Positions 10,473-22,363 are shown, numbered from the stretch's first letter. The stretch: DNA of 64,000 bases from Pseudomonas frederiksbergensis (GCF_035751725.1 NZ_CP142104.1:3906001-3970000); one strand, 5' to 3'. Numbers and translations are program-made. Notes: generated by a model from the sequence alone, not told the origin.

Positions 10473-12242
10473 TCAATGAACGTCCTCGCCATGCTGACTG
10501 AACTGCAACGCCGCCAACCGCGCATACAACGCATTGCTCGCAACCAACGCCTGATGGCTACCCACCGCAACCACCTTGCCCTGGTCCATCACCGCGATCC
10601 GGTCGGCGTTCTTCACCGTGGCCAGGCGATGGGCAATGACCAGGGTGGTGCGGTTTTTCATTAGGTTGGGCAAGGCTTGCTGGATCAAGTGTTCGCTTTG
10701 GGCATCGAGGGCGCTGGTGGCTTCGTCCAGCAGCAGGATCGGCGCGTCCACCAACAGCGCCCGGGCGATCGCCAGGCGTTGGCGCTGGCCGCCGGACAAT
10801 CCGAGGCCGCCATCGCCCAAGTGGGTCTGGTAACCGTCAGGCATTTTCTCGATGAAGTCATGGGCGTGGGCAATTTGCGCGGCCTCGCGCACTTGCTCGA
10901 ACGTTGCGCCGGGATTGCCGTAGCGGAGGTTTTCTTCGACCGTGCCGAAAAACAGCGCCGGGTTTTGTGAAACCAGGGCGAAATGGCGACGCAGGTCCAA
11001 GGGATCGACCGAGGTCAACGGCACGTCATCAATCAGGATCCGTCCTTGCAGCGGATCGTAGAAACGCAACAGCAAGTCGTACACCGTTGACTTGCCCGCA
11101 CCGGAGGGCCCGACCAAGGCGAGGGTCTCGCCGGCCTTGATACTCAGGTCGAGGCCATCGACCGCATAGCTGTCCGGCCGGGATGGATAGGCAAATCGCA
11201 CGCCTTCAAGGCGCAAGTCACCTCGTACCCGCTCTGGCAACTTCACCAGGCCCGTAGCCGGCGGTTGGATGATGTTCTCCGAGCGCAGCAATTCGGCAAT
11301 GCGTTCTGCGGCGCCCGCAGCCCGTTGCAGCTCGCCGATCACCTCGCTGAGGGTACCGAAGGCGCTGCCGACGATCAGGCTGTAGAACACGAACGCCGCC
11401 AGCTCACCACCGGAAATCCGTCCGGCGATCACATCCATGCCGCCGACCCAGAGCATCACCCCCACCGCCCCCAGCACCAGCACGATCACTAACGTGATCA
11501 ACCAGGCACGCTGGGCGATGCGCTTGCGGGCAGTGTCGAAGGCCTGCTCCACCGTTATGGCAAAACGTTGTTCATCCTGGACCTGGTGGTTGTAGGCCTG
11601 CACGGTCTTGATCTGGCCCAGGGTTTCGGAAACGTAGCTGCCGACGTCGGCAATACGATCCTGGCTCTGGCGCGACAAGCTGCGCACGCGGCGACCAAAC
11701 ACCAGGATCGGCGCCAGCACCAATGGCAGGGCAACAACCACGATGCTGGTCAGCTTGGGATTGGTGATAAATAGCAGCACAATCCCGCCAACTACCATCA
11801 AGGCGTTGCGCAAGAACAACGACAGCGACGAGCCGATCACCGATTGCAACAAGGTCGTATCGGCGGTCAGGCGCGACTGGATTTCCGAACTGCGGTTGTT
11901 TTCATAGAAGCCAGGATGCAGATACACCAAGTGATTGAACACCTGTCGCCGGATATCGGCCACCACCCGCTCGCCAATCCATGACACCAGGTAGAACCGC
12001 GCGAACGTACCGATCGCCAAGCCCACCACCAGCATCATGAACAAGCCAATGGACTGGTTGAGCAGGTGCGGCGAGCGAGTCATGAAGCCCTGGTCCACCA
12101 GCAGCCGGATCCCCTGACCCATGGACAACGTGATACCCGCCGTGACGATCAGGGCCAGCAACGCACCGGCAACCTGCTTGCGATAAGGAGCGATGAAGCC
12201 GCTGGCCAGGCGTATGGCGCGGCGATGTCGGGATGAAAGCAT
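10473..12242 (-). CDS. MsbA-like ABC exporter (fused permease and ATPase)
   Basis: Half-transporter of 589 residues. The N-terminal half has six predicted membrane helices (type IV ABC exporter fold). The C-terminal ATPase has Walker A GPSGAGKSTVYDLL, a Q-loop in ALVSQNPALFFG, signature LSGGQRQRLAIARALL, Walker B ILLLDEATSALD and switch His in VIAHRL. It would act as a homodimer in the inner membrane exporting lipids or drugs; the substrate cannot be read from sequence. The ATG at 12242 is preferred over a TTG at 12263, though neither has a strong ribosome site. Single gene. Confidence 0.9.
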   Translation of the reverse strand: MLSSRHRRAIRLASGFIAPYRKQVAGALLALIVTAGITLSMGQGIRLLVDQGFMTRSPHLLNQSIGLFMMLVVGLAIGTFARFYLVSWIGERVVADIRRQVFNHLVYLHPGFYENNRSSEIQSRLTADTTLLQSVIGSSLSLFLRNALMVVGGIVLLFITNPKLTSIVVVALPLVLAPILVFGRRVRSLSRQSQDRIADVGSYVSETLGQIKTVQAYNHQVQDEQRFAITVEQAFDTARKRIAQRAWLITLVIVLVLGAVGVMLWVGGMDVIAGRISGGELAAFVFYSLIVGSAFGTLSEVIGELQRAAGAAERIAELLRSENIIQPPATGLVKLPERVRGDLRLEGVRFAYPSRPDSYAVDGLDLSIKAGETLALVGPSGAGKSTVYDLLLRFYDPLQGRILIDDVPLTSVDPLDLRRHFALVSQNPALFFGTVEENLRYGNPGATFEQVREAAQIAHAHDFIEKMPDGYQTHLGDGGLGLSGGQRQRLAIARALLVDAPILLLDEATSALDAQSEHLIQQALPNLMKNRTTLVIAHRLATVKNADRIAVMDQGKVVAVGSHQALVASNALYARLAALQFSQHGEDVH

Positions 12243-12500
12243 TGAGAGTGTCCGATAATGCAACAGGAAATGGGTCGGCCGTCAGCACCGAAACGCAGCG
12301 GAACAAAATGGAATCAGAATGAGTCAGGTTAAATATGACCACCCAGACTAGCGCCTAGATGTTATCGGTCTAACGTCTGGCTGGAAACGCGAGTGTGTTT
12401 CTGGTTGAGTGGAGTTGTCGTCATGAACCTTCAAGGAGTGTCATGGCTCGGTCACCTGACGACATTACGATAGGCACGCAACCTGATGAGGAGACAGGCC

Positions 12501-12680
12501 ATGTCCTTGCAACACAGCAGCGACGACAAGATTCAAGTGATCCGCACCCAACCGGACCAGTCCCTGGGCTGTTCATTCATCGATGCTCAGGGCCGCGAAG
12601 TCCCGATCACCGAAGACATGATCCAGAAGGCCTGCAGTGAACTGGAGAAACGACTGGTCAAGCCTGCCGAACAAAAGTGA
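12501..12680 (+). CDS. Small PA1571-family protein
   Basis: Protein of 59 residues with no signal or membrane segment. It contains the pattern GCSFIDAQGREVPITEDM followed by a charged helix (IQKACSELEKRLV). It resembles a small Pseudomonas family named after PA1571, of unknown function. The ATG at 12501 has GGAG ten bases upstream, and a terminator follows 20 bp after the stop, so this is a discrete one-gene unit. Confidence 0.8.
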   Translation: MSLQHSSDDKIQVIRTQPDQSLGCSFIDAQGREVPITEDMIQKACSELEKRLVKPAEQK

Positions 12681-12699
12681 TACAGCCCGTCTTCAATTG

Positions 12700-12725
12700 A
12701 ACCCGACCTTGATGTCGGGTTTTTT
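12700..12725 (+). terminator. Terminator after the PA1571-like gene
   Basis: AACCCGAC and GTCGGGTT form a stem around CTTGAT, followed by T5. Confidence 0.75.
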
Positions 12726-12746
12726 ATGCCTGTTCAGCCTGTCCGC

Positions 12747-13889
12747 TTAAACGGCAGTGGCACCCAGGGCAGCCACGATCCCTTGCAAGACTGGCGATTG
12801 TCCTTCGATACGCACCTTCAAACTGTCGATTTCCCGGCGTGGCGGGTAATGCTTGCGCAACGCATCGAAAGCACTGCGCTGTTCGCTCACCGTGCCGATC
12901 AGGCTGCGGCGAAAATCCGCATCGTCACGGCGTGGGTCATACACGCTCCGGCACAATGCCGCCAGCGCCCAGGCCGGGTCGGTATCGGCGTCCAGGGTGA
13001 TGCCTGCGAGCCAGGGCCGGGGCAGCAGGTCCGCCAGGCTGACGTCGGCGGGCCGCCCAAGGAAGTCGCACAACGCCTGGTAGATCTGCGCCGTACCGCG
13101 CTGGCGGCCGTCCAGGCTGTAGCCGGCGATGTGCGGGGTGGCGATGACGCACAGGTCAGCCAGGTCCACGTCCACCGTCGGTTCCTGTTCCCAGACATCC
13201 AGGACCGCCTGCAGGTCTTCGCGCTCCAACAGCACCTCGCGCAGCGCCGAATTGTCGATGACCGGGCCGCGCGCGGCGTTGATCAACCAAGTGCCAGGCT
13301 TGAGGTTGTTCAGACGTTGCTCATCAAAAAGGTGCCAGGTCGGTTGCTCGCCTTCGCGGGTCAATGGCGTGTGCAGGCTGATGACGTCGCACTGCTCGAT
13401 GATCTGCTCCAGGCCCACGTAGTCGCCGCCTTCAGCAGCCTGGCGAGGCGGATCGCAGACTTTTACCGTCCAGCCAAGGCCCTTGAGGACCTCGATCAAT
13501 CGCCCACCCACCTGTCCCGCGCCAACCACGCCAAACGTGCGCTGAGCAAGATCCGCGCCTTCGATCTCCGCCAGGGTCATGAGGCTGCCCAGTACGTAAT
13601 CCACCACGCCGCGGGCATTGCAGCCGGGCGCGCTGGCCCAGCGAATGCCGGCCTCGGCAAAATAGTCCAGGTCCAGGTGATCGGTGCCGATGGTGCAGGT
13701 GCCGACGAAGCGCACCTTGCTGCCTTCCAGCAGCGCTCGATTGACCTGGCTGACCGAACGCACCAGCAACACATCGGCCTGCTCGACCAATGCCCGGTCG
13801 ATGCCACGCCCCGGCACCCGGCGGATTTCACCGAAACCTTGGAAAAATGCATCGAGCAGGGGGATGTTTTCGTCGGCGACGATCAGCAT
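12747..13889 (-). CDS. pdxB: Erythronate-4-phosphate dehydrogenase
   Basis: NAD-dependent D-2-hydroxyacid dehydrogenase family enzyme of 380 residues, second step of the DXP-dependent pyridoxal phosphate pathway. The Rossmann motif [17 protein letters not shown] lies near residue 117. The catalytic Arg is in [12 protein letters not shown] and the His in [11 protein letters not shown]. The C-terminal extension of about 90 residues is the dimerisation domain specific to PdxB, which separates it from SerA-type relatives. Divergent from the MATE pump gene. Confidence 0.95.
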   Translation of the reverse strand: MLIVADENIPLLDAFFQGFGEIRRVPGRGIDRALVEQADVLLVRSVSQVNRALLEGSKVRFVGTCTIGTDHLDLDYFAEAGIRWASAPGCNARGVVDYVLGSLMTLAEIEGADLAQRTFGVVGAGQVGGRLIEVLKGLGWTVKVCDPPRQAAEGGDYVGLEQIIEQCDVISLHTPLTREGEQPTWHLFDEQRLNNLKPGTWLINAARGPVIDNSALREVLLEREDLQAVLDVWEQEPTVDVDLADLCVIATPHIAGYSLDGRQRGTAQIYQALCDFLGRPADVSLADLLPRPWLAGITLDADTDPAWALAALCRSVYDPRRDDADFRRSLIGTVSEQRSAFDALRKHYPPRREIDSLKVRIEGQSPVLQGIVAALGATAV

Positions 13890-14046
13890 GGCGAAGCTCC
13901 TTTGGCGGGATGGGCAGTGTAGGCGTTCCGCTGGGCCTGCGCATCACCTGGCGCGATTACAAATCCACAACACAGGTTTTTTCCTGACCACTGCGTCAAG
14001 GCGTAGAATTCGCCGCCTTGCGTTTATCTTTTCGGATGCTTGCCCT

Positions 14047-15450
14047 GTGAATCCCGTGATTGACACCCCCTCCGCCCTCTCCCGCCCGGCCCGGGTTCGC
14101 CTGGAGCTCAAGACGTTGCTCGCCCTCGCCTTGCCGATCATGGTGGCGCAATTGGCGACCACTGCCATGGGCTTTGTCGATGCGGTGATGGCCGGCCGGG
14201 TCGGCCCGCGGGACCTCGCTGCAGTGGCGCTGGGCAACTCCATCTGGGTGCCGGTGTTCCTGCTGATGACCGGCACACTGCTCGCCACCACACCAAAAGT
14301 TGCCCAGCGTTTCGGCGCCGGCACGTTTGAACAGATCGGCCCCTTGGTGCGCCAGGCATTGTGGCTCGCCCTCGCGGTGGGACTGATCGCGACCCTGGCG
14401 CTGTTCAGCGCCGAGCCGATCCTGCACATCATGAAGGTCGATCCTGAGCTGATCGGCCCGTGCATGGAATACCTGCGGGGCATCGGCACAGGCCTGCCAG
14501 CGGTGGCGCTCTATTATGTGCTGCGCTGCTTCAGCGACGGCTTGGGGCGTACGCGACCGGCGATGGTGCTGGGGCTGTGCGGACTGGCGCTGAACATTCC
14601 GCTCAACTACATCTTCATCTATGGACATCTGGGCGTCCCGGCCATGGGCGGGGTCGGCTGCGGCTGGGCAACGGCCATCGTGATGTGGTTCATGGCGGCG
14701 GGCATGGCGGTCTGGACATACCGGGCCCCGATCTATCAATCGAGCCGCTTGTTCACTCGTTTCGACTGGCCGCAATGGTCGATGATCAAGCGCCTGCTGG
14801 GCATCGGCCTGCCGATCGGCATCGCGGTGTTTGCCGAATCGAGCATCTTCGCGGTGATCGCCCTGCTGATCGGCAGCCTCGGCGCCACGGTGGTGGCCGG
14901 GCATCAAATCGCGCTGAACTTCAGCTCGCTGGTATTCATGATCCCCTACTCCCTGGGCATGGCCGTGACGGTACGAGTGGGCCAGGCGCTTGGACGCGGC
15001 CAGCCTCGGGAGGCGCGCTTCGCCGCCGGAGTCGGCATGGGCACCGCGCTGGCGTACGCCTGCCTGTCGGCGAGCCTGATGTTCGCGTTGCGCGGGCCTA
15101 TCGCAGCGATCTACACCGCCGATCCGCGGGTGATCGAAGTGGCATCGATGCTGATCGTCTACGCGGCGCTGTTCCAGTTCTCCGACGCGATCCAGGTCAC
15201 GGCGGCGGGCGCATTGCGCGGCTACCAGGACACCCGGGTGACGATGATCCTGACACTGTTCGCGTATTGGGGCATCGGCTTGCCCGTGGGTTACGCCCTG
15301 GGCTTGACCGACTGGCTCGGCACCGCCAGCGGCCCGAGCGGGTTGTGGCAAGGCTTGATCGTGGGCTTGAGCTGCGCCGCGCTGATGCTGTCGATTCGCC
15401 TGGCACGCAGCGCGCGCGGGCAGATCCGCATGAGTCGCTCGCCGGGTTAG
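14047..15450 (+). CDS. pmpM: MATE family multidrug efflux pump (PmpM/NorM type)
   Basis: Inner-membrane protein of 467 residues with 12 predicted helices in two related halves, the MATE fold. It exports cationic drugs using H+ or Na+. The stretches [20 protein letters not shown] and [20 protein letters not shown] closely match what I remember of P. aeruginosa PmpM. The GTG at 14047 is chosen because it starts a normal N-terminus; no ATG fits. The stop overlaps the end of convergent tusA by 4 bp. The substrate is inferred from family only. Confidence 0.88.
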   Translation: MNPVIDTPSALSRPARVRLELKTLLALALPIMVAQLATTAMGFVDAVMAGRVGPRDLAAVALGNSIWVPVFLLMTGTLLATTPKVAQRFGAGTFEQIGPLVRQALWLALAVGLIATLALFSAEPILHIMKVDPELIGPCMEYLRGIGTGLPAVALYYVLRCFSDGLGRTRPAMVLGLCGLALNIPLNYIFIYGHLGVPAMGGVGCGWATAIVMWFMAAGMAVWTYRAPIYQSSRLFTRFDWPQWSMIKRLLGIGLPIGIAVFAESSIFAVIALLIGSLGATVVAGHQIALNFSSLVFMIPYSLGMAVTVRVGQALGRGQPREARFAAGVGMGTALAYACLSASLMFALRGPIAAIYTADPRVIEVASMLIVYAALFQFSDAIQVTAAGALRGYQDTRVTMILTLFAYWGIGLPVGYALGLTDWLGTASGPSGLWQGLIVGLSCAALMLSIRLARSARGQIRMSRSPG

Positions 15451-15698
15451 GCGAGTTTTTTGCGGATCCAGTAGAGGTAAGTGCCCGCCTCTTCTTGCTG
15501 GGCCACGAGTTCGTGGTCCAGGAACACGCAAAACTTGGGAATGTCGCGGCGCGTCGAGGGATCGGTGGCGATGACTTTCAGCAGGCCACCGGGGGCCAGG
15601 TCGCGAATGTGCTGGTGCAGCATCATCACCGGCTCCGGGCAATTGAGGCCCGTTGCGTCCAGCGTGCCGTCCACCGGCGTGTCGTTCATTTCACTCAT
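15447..15698 (-). CDS. tusA: TusA-family sulfurtransferase
   Basis: Protein of 83 residues. The active Cys is in the CPxP motif of [19 protein letters not shown] near residue 20. TusA relays sulfur from IscS to the TusBCD/E system for 2-thiolation of tRNA wobble uridine and is also linked to molybdenum cofactor sulfur supply. An AGGAG ribosome site precedes the ATG at 15698. The 3' end overlaps the convergent efflux gene by 4 bp. Confidence 0.95.
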   Translation of the reverse strand: MSEMNDTPVDGTLDATGLNCPEPVMMLHQHIRDLAPGGLLKVIATDPSTRRDIPKFCVFLDHELVAQQEEAGTYLYWIRKKLA

Positions 15699-15767
15699 GT
15701 TCTACTCCTGGAACCGGCCGGCATTGTCGCGCAATGTCGGCGCGCTTAACAAATGTACATCAGCCCT

Positions 15768-15795
15768 GCGGCGAGGGAGCTTGGTCCCTTGCCAC
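15768..15795. repeat. REP-like palindrome
   Basis: GCGGCGAGGGAGC and GTCCCTTGCCAC are an imperfect version of the GTGGCGAGGGAGC hairpin seen elsewhere in this window. It lies between tusA and the 3' end of rlmM. Confidence 0.6.
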
Positions 15796-15813
15796 AAAAG
15801 CCCCGGCGCGGTT

Positions 15814-16887
15814 TCAGCGGGACTTCGGCTTTTTAGCGTCCAACCGCCGCAAATGACAGGTCACTTCTTCACGGTCGTGGTACAGCTGCTTGCAACCGAT
15901 CTCGACCTGGATGCCACGCGCCTTGAACCCGTCGGCGATGCGCTCGAGCAGGCGTTTCACCTCGGCGTAACGCTGCTTCATCGGTAACTTGAGGTTGACC
16001 ACGGCCTCGCGGCAATGACCTTCGCCAATCCATTCTTCCAGCATCGCTGCGTTGCGCGCCGGTTTCTCGACGATGTCACAAACCATCCAGTCCACAGGCT
16101 GCTTGGGCTTGAACGTGAAGCCGTCCGCCATCAAGTGCTGCACCAGGCCGGTGTCCATCAGGCTTTCGGCCATCGGGCCGTTGTCGATGGCCGTCACCAA
16201 CATGCCACGGTTGACCAGTTGCCAGGTCCAACCACCCGGCGCGGCACCGAGGTCCACACCGGTCATGTCGCTGTGCAGGCGTTCGTCCCACTGGTCCCGA
16301 GGGATGAAATGGTGCCAGGCTTCTTCGAGCTTCAGTGTCGAGCGGCTCGGTGCTTCCCGGGGGAACTTCAGGCGTGGGATGCCCATCGGCCACATCGCCG
16401 AGTTATCCGCCTCCGCCAGGCCCAGGAACACTTCGCGGCCACTCTTGAAGGTCAGCAACAGCCGTGGCTTGCGCGGGTCGTCCACCAGCTTGCCGGCCCC
16501 ACTCAAGGCCTTGCGCAGCGGGCCTTCGAATTTCTTGCAGAAATTCGACAGTTCCTTGCCGTCATTCGTATCGACCACTTCCAGCCACAGGCTGCCGCAC
16601 GTCGGGAAGGCGGCCATCTGAGCCAGGATCACGCTGATCCGGTCGGTTTCCGGCAACTCGATGAACGTGCCGCGGGCCCACTGGCGCGGGAAGATCAGCT
16701 CGGCAAAACGCTGCCCACGCATCAGCCGCTCGGCGCCGTCCTCTTCAGTACAGACAAATTCGGCGCAAGCGCTGGCCGGCTTGGCCTTGGCATAGCCGGC
16801 CACGTTGAGCCGAGCCGCGTGTTCGGCGATCTCGGAACAGACCTCGCCTTCGAAGCCCGGCCGGCAGTGCATAAAAAGCGTGTTCAT
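15814..16887 (-). CDS. rlmM: 23S rRNA C2498 2'-O-ribose methyltransferase
   Basis: SAM-dependent enzyme of 357 residues that methylates 23S rRNA C2498 (E. coli numbering). An N-terminal THUMP-like region precedes a Rossmann methyltransferase core. Motif I is VDLGAAPGGWTWQLV and a catalytic segment is DWMVCDIVEKPAR. The ATG at 16887 gives the family N-terminus MNTLFMHCRPGFEGE; the frame extends 31 codons upstream with no support. Single gene, divergent from acnA. Confidence 0.95.
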   Translation of the reverse strand: MNTLFMHCRPGFEGEVCSEIAEHAARLNVAGYAKAKPASACAEFVCTEEDGAERLMRGQRFAELIFPRQWARGTFIELPETDRISVILAQMAAFPTCGSLWLEVVDTNDGKELSNFCKKFEGPLRKALSGAGKLVDDPRKPRLLLTFKSGREVFLGLAEADNSAMWPMGIPRLKFPREAPSRSTLKLEEAWHHFIPRDQWDERLHSDMTGVDLGAAPGGWTWQLVNRGMLVTAIDNGPMAESLMDTGLVQHLMADGFTFKPKQPVDWMVCDIVEKPARNAAMLEEWIGEGHCREAVVNLKLPMKQRYAEVKRLLERIADGFKARGIQVEIGCKQLYHDREEVTCHLRRLDAKKPKSR

Positions 16888-17059
16888 TGAAACTCCGTAG
16901 CAAAGCCTGTCACGAAAACCGGCGCATGATAGCGGAGTTCGGAACCGCGAACCTGCCCATAGAGTCCAGTGATTAGTCATACGCTCAAAACAGGGCTAGG
17001 TTAAAGGCTCTGTCCGTTCCGTCAGTCCGTAGCCGTGCGGACTCAAAGGAGTGATTTCA

Positions 17060-19801
17060 ATGCCGTCCCTCGATAGCCTGAAAACCCTTAAAACACTGCA
17101 AGTCGACGCCAGGACCTACCACTACTTCAGCTTGCCGGATGCCGCCCGAAGCCTCGGTGACCTGGACAAGCTGCCGATGTCGTTGAAGGTGCTGCTGGAA
17201 AACCTGCTGCGCTGGGAAGATGAAAAAACCGTCACCGGTGCCGACCTCAAGGCTGTGGCCGGTTGGCTCAAGGAGCGCCGCTCCGACCGCGAGATTCAAT
17301 ACCGCCCGGCACGGGTGTTGATGCAAGACTTCACTGGCGTCCCTGCCGTGGTCGACCTGGCCGCCATGCGCGCAGCCGTGGAAAAAGCCGGTGGCGATCC
17401 CCAGCGGATCAACCCGTTGTCACCGGTAGACCTGGTGATCGACCACTCGGTGATGGTGGACAAGTTCGCCAGCCGACAGGCATTCGAACAGAACGTCGAC
17501 ATCGAAATGCAGCGCAACGGCGAGCGCTACGCTTTCCTGCGCTGGGGCCAGAGCGCCTTCGACAATTTCAGCGTAGTGCCGCCAGGCACCGGCATCTGCC
17601 ACCAGGTCAACCTCGAATACCTGGGCCGCACCGTCTGGACCAAAGAGGAAGACGGCCGCACCTACGCCTTCCCCGACACCCTGGTGGGCACCGACTCCCA
17701 CACCACCATGATCAACGGCCTGGGCGTGCTCGGCTGGGGCGTCGGCGGGATCGAGGCGGAAGCGGCGATGCTCGGCCAACCGGTGTCGATGCTGATCCCC
17801 GAAGTCATTGGCTTCAAACTCGTCGGCAAGCTGCGCGAAGGCATCACCGCCACCGACCTGGTGCTGACCGTCACGCAGATGCTGCGCAAGAAGGGCGTGG
17901 TGGGCAAATTCGTCGAGTTCTATGGCGACGGCCTTGCCGACCTGCCGCTGGCCGACCGTGCCACCATTGCCAACATGGCCCCGGAATACGGCGCCACTTG
18001 TGGCTTTTTCCCCGTAGACGATGTGACGTTGGGCTACCTGCGCCTGTCCGGCCGGCCGACGGAAACCGTAAAACTGGTGGAAGCCTACTGCAAGGCCCAA
18101 GGGCTGTGGCGCCTGCCCGGTCAGGAACCGGTATTTACTGACACGCTGGAATTGGACATGGGCAGCGTCGAAGCCAGCCTCGCCGGCCCCAAGCGTCCTC
18201 AGGACCGGGTCTCGCTGCCGAATGTCGGCCAGGCCTTCAGTGACTTCCTCGGCCTGCAAATCAAGCCCACCAGCAAAGAAGAAGGTCGCCTGGAAAGCGA
18301 AGGCGGCGGCGGTGTCGCAGTGGGCAATGCCGACCAGGTGGGCGAAGCGGAATATGAATTCGAAGGCCATACCCATCGCCTGAAAAACGGCGCCGTGGTC
18401 ATCGCGGCAATTACGTCCTGCACCAACACCTCTAACCCCAGTGTGATGATGGCCGCCGGATTGCTGGCCAAGAAAGCCGTGGAAAAAGGCCTGGCTCGCA
18501 AACCCTGGGTGAAGAGTTCCCTGGCGCCGGGCTCGAAAGTGGTGACCGACTACTATAATGCCGCCGGCCTGACCGAATACCTCGACAAGCTCGGTTTCGA
18601 CCTGGTGGGCTACGGTTGCACGACCTGTATCGGCAACTCAGGTCCGCTGCCAGACCCGATTGAGAAAGCCATCCAGAAAGCCGACCTGACCGTGGCGTCG
18701 GTACTGTCGGGCAACCGCAACTTCGAGGGCCGGGTGCATCCCTTGGTGAAAACCAACTGGCTGGCCTCACCGCCCCTGGTCGTCGCCTATGCCCTGGCCG
18801 GTACCGTGCGCATCGACATCAGCAGCGAACCGCTGGGTAACGATCACGACGGCAACCCGGTCTACCTCCGGGACATCTGGCCGAGCAGCAAGGAAGTGGC
18901 CGACGCCGTGGCCCAGGTCGACACCAGCATGTTCCATAAGGAATATGCCGCCGTGTTTGCCGGAGACGAGCAATGGCAAGCGATCGAAGTGCCACAAGCC
19001 GCCACCTACGTCTGGCAATCGGACTCGACCTACATCCAGCACCCACCGTTCTTCGACGACATTGGCGGGCCACCACCGGTCGTCAAGAATGTCGAAGGTG
19101 CGCGGGTCCTCGCGCTGCTGGGAGACTCGGTGACCACCGACCATATCTCCCCGGCCGGGAATATCAAGGCCGACAGCCCGGCCGGCCGCTACCTGCGCGA
19201 ACAGGGCGTGGAGCCACGGGACTTCAACTCCTACGGCTCGCGGCGGGGCAACCACCAGGTAATGATGCGGGGCACCTTTGCCAATATCCGCATCCGCAAC
19301 GAAATGCTCGGCGGCGAGGAAGGTGGCAATACCCTATACATCCCCAATGGCGAACGCATGTCGATCTATGACGCCGCGATGTTGTATCAGGCTAGCGGCA
19401 CGCCCCTGGTGGTCATCGCGGGCCAGGAGTACGGCACAGGTTCGAGCCGGGACTGGGCGGCCAAGGGTACGAACCTGCTCGGGGTCAAGGCGGTGATCGC
19501 CGAGAGTTTCGAGCGTATCCACCGTTCCAACCTGGTGGGCATGGGCGTGCTGCCGCTGCAATTCAAGCTCGATCAGAATCGCAAGAGCCTGAACCTTACC
19601 GGCAAGGAAACCCTGGACATCCTCGGCTTGAGCGACACCGAACTGACGCCGCGCATGAACCTGCCCGTGGTGATTACCCGGGAAGACGGAAGCCAGGAGC
19701 GGATTGAAGTGCTGTGCCGCATCGACACCTTGAATGAAGTGGAATATTTCAAGGCCGGTGGGATCCTTCACTTTGTCCTACGGCAACTGATTGCAGGATA
19801 A
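17060..19801 (+). CDS. acnA: Aconitate hydratase A
   Basis: TCA-cycle enzyme of 913 residues converting citrate to isocitrate through a [4Fe-4S] cluster. Cluster Cys residues are in [13 protein letters not shown] and [14 protein letters not shown]. The swivel domain near the C-terminus carries [16 protein letters not shown] and [19 protein letters not shown]. Length and domain order match the AcnA/IRP type, not AcnB. AAGGAG lies eight bases before the ATG at 17060; a GTG at 17051 is in frame but falls inside this ribosome site. Ends in a strong terminator. Confidence 0.97.
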   Translation: MPSLDSLKTLKTLQVDARTYHYFSLPDAARSLGDLDKLPMSLKVLLENLLRWEDEKTVTGADLKAVAGWLKERRSDREIQYRPARVLMQDFTGVPAVVDLAAMRAAVEKAGGDPQRINPLSPVDLVIDHSVMVDKFASRQAFEQNVDIEMQRNGERYAFLRWGQSAFDNFSVVPPGTGICHQVNLEYLGRTVWTKEEDGRTYAFPDTLVGTDSHTTMINGLGVLGWGVGGIEAEAAMLGQPVSMLIPEVIGFKLVGKLREGITATDLVLTVTQMLRKKGVVGKFVEFYGDGLADLPLADRATIANMAPEYGATCGFFPVDDVTLGYLRLSGRPTETVKLVEAYCKAQGLWRLPGQEPVFTDTLELDMGSVEASLAGPKRPQDRVSLPNVGQAFSDFLGLQIKPTSKEEGRLESEGGGGVAVGNADQVGEAEYEFEGHTHRLKNGAVVIAAITSCTNTSNPSVMMAAGLLAKKAVEKGLARKPWVKSSLAPGSKVVTDYYNAAGLTEYLDKLGFDLVGYGCTTCIGNSGPLPDPIEKAIQKADLTVASVLSGNRNFEGRVHPLVKTNWLASPPLVVAYALAGTVRIDISSEPLGNDHDGNPVYLRDIWPSSKEVADAVAQVDTSMFHKEYAAVFAGDEQWQAIEVPQAATYVWQSDSTYIQHPPFFDDIGGPPPVVKNVEGARVLALLGDSVTTDHISPAGNIKADSPAGRYLREQGVEPRDFNSYGSRRGNHQVMMRGTFANIRIRNEMLGGEEGGNTLYIPNGERMSIYDAAMLYQASGTPLVVIAGQEYGTGSSRDWAAKGTNLLGVKAVIAESFERIHRSNLVGMGVLPLQFKLDQNRKSLNLTGKETLDILGLSDTELTPRMNLPVVITREDGSQERIEVLCRIDTLNEVEYFKAGGILHFVLRQLIAG

Positions 19802-19816
19802 AAAGAAGCGTCCTAC

Positions 19817-19850
19817 GAAAACACCGCCTCAGATGGGGCGGTGTTTTTTT
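19817..19850 (+). terminator. Terminator after acnA
   Basis: AAAACACCGCCTC and GGGGCGGTGTTTTTTT form a GC-rich stem with a long T run. Confidence 0.88.
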
Positions 19851-19917
19851 GGGCGCCTGCCTATAATCCCCGCCGGCTCTGCGAGCTTCGCCAGTTTTCC
19901 AGCCCAAAGGATTCGAC

Positions 19918-20706
19918 ATGCCCGCCCTACCGTGGCCATACCTGGCCCTTCTATCGATCGGTTACGGCCTCGCCCTGGCCTATGGCCACCTAGCCTGGAC
20001 AGCCGTCATTTCGATCGCGCTATTGTTATTCGCCGGGTACGCCGTTCGGCAGCGGCAGACCCCGGTCGGACAATTCCTCGGGCATTGCCTGTTTGCCGTG
20101 CTCGCGGTCGCGCTGGCGCTGCACTGGATGCCGGGCTTCTTCAATGGCAGGGCTATCGCGACGCAACGCTTTACCGAAGATGCCGTGCGGTTCGCCATGT
20201 ACCTGAACCAGGACAAACCGCTGATCGGCTTCTGGCTCCTGCTGTTCTGCCCCTGGATCGTCGGTCGGCGCCCGTTTCGCTTGTCCGCCTACGCCACGGC
20301 CCTCGGCTTGTGCCTGAGCACGGTCATGGCACTAGGCGGGGCCCTGCTGCTGGGCATGATCCATTGGGCACCGAAATGGCCGGACCAAGCCTGGCTGTGG
20401 CTACTGAATAATCTTTTATTGGTGACGTTGGTGGAGGAAGCGCTGTTTCGTGGCTACATTCAGGGTGGCCTGAGCCGACGCTTCAAACATTTGCGCCATG
20501 GCGACAACCTCGCGTTGCTAATGGCCTCGCTGGTGTTCGGCCTGGTGCATGCCGGCGCCGGTTGGGAATGGATGCTGCTGTCGGGACTGGCCGGTATCGG
20601 TTACGGCCTGGCCTACCGATTTGGCGGCCTGGGCGCGGCGATTGCCACGCATTTTGGGCTGAACCTGCTTCATTTCGCCCTATTTACCTATCCGATGCTC
20701 GCGTGA
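19918..20706 (+). CDS. CPBP family intramembrane endopeptidase
   Basis: Integral membrane protein of 262 residues with about seven hydrophobic helices. The C-terminal half has the three CPBP/Rce1 motifs: [12 protein letters not shown] (Glu-Glu and Arg), [11 protein letters not shown] (His) and [11 protein letters not shown] (His). These make it a likely glutamic intramembrane protease of the former CAAX protease group. In bacteria such proteins often process exported peptides or act in self-immunity. No peptide substrate gene is visible next to it. It lies between acnA and aer. Confidence 0.85.
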   Translation: MPALPWPYLALLSIGYGLALAYGHLAWTAVISIALLLFAGYAVRQRQTPVGQFLGHCLFAVLAVALALHWMPGFFNGRAIATQRFTEDAVRFAMYLNQDKPLIGFWLLLFCPWIVGRRPFRLSAYATALGLCLSTVMALGGALLLGMIHWAPKWPDQAWLWLLNNLLLVTLVEEALFRGYIQGGLSRRFKHLRHGDNLALLMASLVFGLVHAGAGWEWMLLSGLAGIGYGLAYRFGGLGAAIATHFGLNLLHFALFTYPMLA

Positions 20707-20782
20707 TACCGCCGGGAAGAATTATTTCAACAAAAAGCTGACGGTGCCGACAACCTTTCAAAGCCTTGCGGACTACAACACC

Positions 20783-22348
20783 ATGCGTAACAACCAACCG
20801 ATTACACAACGCGAAAGGACCTTCCCGGCCCAGCAACGATTGATTTCCACCACCAATACCAAGGGTGTGATTACCTACTGCAACGATGCATTCGTTGAAA
20901 TCAGCGGGTTTTCCAAGGAAGAGCTGATCCATTCGCCACACAACCTGGTACGCCATCCGGATGTCCCGTCAGCGGTGTTCGCCCACATGTGGAATACCTT
21001 GAAACAAGGCTTGCCATGGATGGGCATCGTCAAGAATCGCAGCAAGAATGGCGATCATTACTGGGTCAACGCCTACGTCACGCCGGTATTCGAAGGCAAT
21101 CAGGTCGTTGGCTATGAGTCGGTACGGGTCAAACCCACCGCCGAGCAGATTACCCGGGCCGAAGCCCTCTACAAGCGCATCAATGACGGCAAGGCGGCGG
21201 TGCCGAGCAGCGATAAGTGGGTGCCGATCCTGCAGGATTGGCTGCCGTTCATCCTGGTCAGCCAGTTGAGTTTCGTTGTCGGTGCGTTCCTCAACTCTTC
21301 CTGGGGCTTTGCCCTCGCAGCCCTGCTCTCGGTGCCGTTGGGGCTGATGGGCCTGCAGTGGCAGCAACGCGGAATCAAGCGCCTGCTGCGCTTGGCCGAG
21401 CAAACCACCTCGGACCCGTTGATCGCGCGGATGTACACCGACAGCCGTGGCGTCCAGGCGCGCCTGGAGATGTCGATCCTCAGCCAGGAAGCTCGCCTGA
21501 AAACCTGCCTGACCCGCCTGCAGGACACTGCCGAGCACCTCAACGCGCAAGCCCGGCAGTCCAACTCCCTGGCGCACGACAGCTCCAGCGGCCTGGAACG
21601 CCAGCGGGTGGAGACCGAACAAGTCGCCACTGCCGTCAACCAGATGGCTGCCACCACGCAGGAGGTCGCCAGCCACGTGCAACGCACCGCCGATGCCACC
21701 CAGGAGGCCAATCGCCTGACCGGCCGTGGTCGCGACATCGCCGGAGAAACCCGCGAGGCCATCGAGCGCCTGTCGGTCGTCGTGGGGGAAACCGGGCAGA
21801 CCGTGACTCAGTTGGCCAAGGACAGCGATGAGATCGGTGGCGTAGTCGATGTGATCAAGGGCATCGCCGACCAGACCAACCTGCTGGCCCTCAACGCCGC
21901 CATCGAAGCGGCCCGCGCCGGCGAGATGGGCCGCGGCTTTGCCGTGGTGGCTGACGAAGTTCGGCAACTGGCGCAACGCACCAGTGAATCCACCGGGCAG
22001 ATCCATGCCCTGATCGCCAAGCTGCAACAGACCGCCAACAATGCCGTGCAGACCATGGATGCCGGTCATCGCCAGGCCGAAGAAGGCGTGGCGCGGGTCA
22101 TGGAAGCGGACCAGGCACTGGTGGGCATCAGCGAAGCGGTTGCCCACATCACCGACATGACCACCCAGATCGCCGCGGCGACCGAGGAGCAGAGTTCGGT
22201 GGCGGAAGAAATCAGCCGCAACATCAGCAACATTTCGGAACTGGCCGACCAGACCTCGGGCCAGGCCCACAGCTCGGCGCTGCTCAGCGAGGAACTGACC
22301 CGCACGGCCAACACGCAATATTCGTTGGTGGAGCGGTTTAACCGCTGA
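20783..22348 (+). CDS. aer: Aerotaxis receptor (PAS methyl-accepting chemotaxis protein)
   Basis: Protein of 521 residues. An N-terminal PAS domain (residues 20-125, [20 protein letters not shown]) should bind FAD and sense redox state. A hydrophobic membrane segment follows at 150-195 ([17 protein letters not shown], then [16 protein letters not shown]), then a HAMP-like region. The signalling tip is [20 protein letters not shown] with [15 protein letters not shown]. No periplasmic sensor domain is present, as expected for Aer. P. aeruginosa aer lies in the same place, next to the cbb3 oxidases. No Anr box was seen before it. Confidence 0.93.
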   Translation: MRNNQPITQRERTFPAQQRLISTTNTKGVITYCNDAFVEISGFSKEELIHSPHNLVRHPDVPSAVFAHMWNTLKQGLPWMGIVKNRSKNGDHYWVNAYVTPVFEGNQVVGYESVRVKPTAEQITRAEALYKRINDGKAAVPSSDKWVPILQDWLPFILVSQLSFVVGAFLNSSWGFALAALLSVPLGLMGLQWQQRGIKRLLRLAEQTTSDPLIARMYTDSRGVQARLEMSILSQEARLKTCLTRLQDTAEHLNAQARQSNSLAHDSSSGLERQRVETEQVATAVNQMAATTQEVASHVQRTADATQEANRLTGRGRDIAGETREAIERLSVVVGETGQTVTQLAKDSDEIGGVVDVIKGIADQTNLLALNAAIEAARAGEMGRGFAVVADEVRQLAQRTSESTGQIHALIAKLQQTANNAVQTMDAGHRQAEEGVARVMEADQALVGISEAVAHITDMTTQIAAATEEQSSVAEEISRNISNISELADQTSGQAHSSALLSEELTRTANTQYSLVERFNR

Positions 22349-22363
22349 CTGCAGCCTGCAAAC

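Noticed and set aside
13996..15642. Open frame of about 548 codons on the minus strand opposite the MATE pump
   Set aside because: Antisense shadow of a well-supported membrane protein; rich in Arg, His and Gln, with no recognisable motif.
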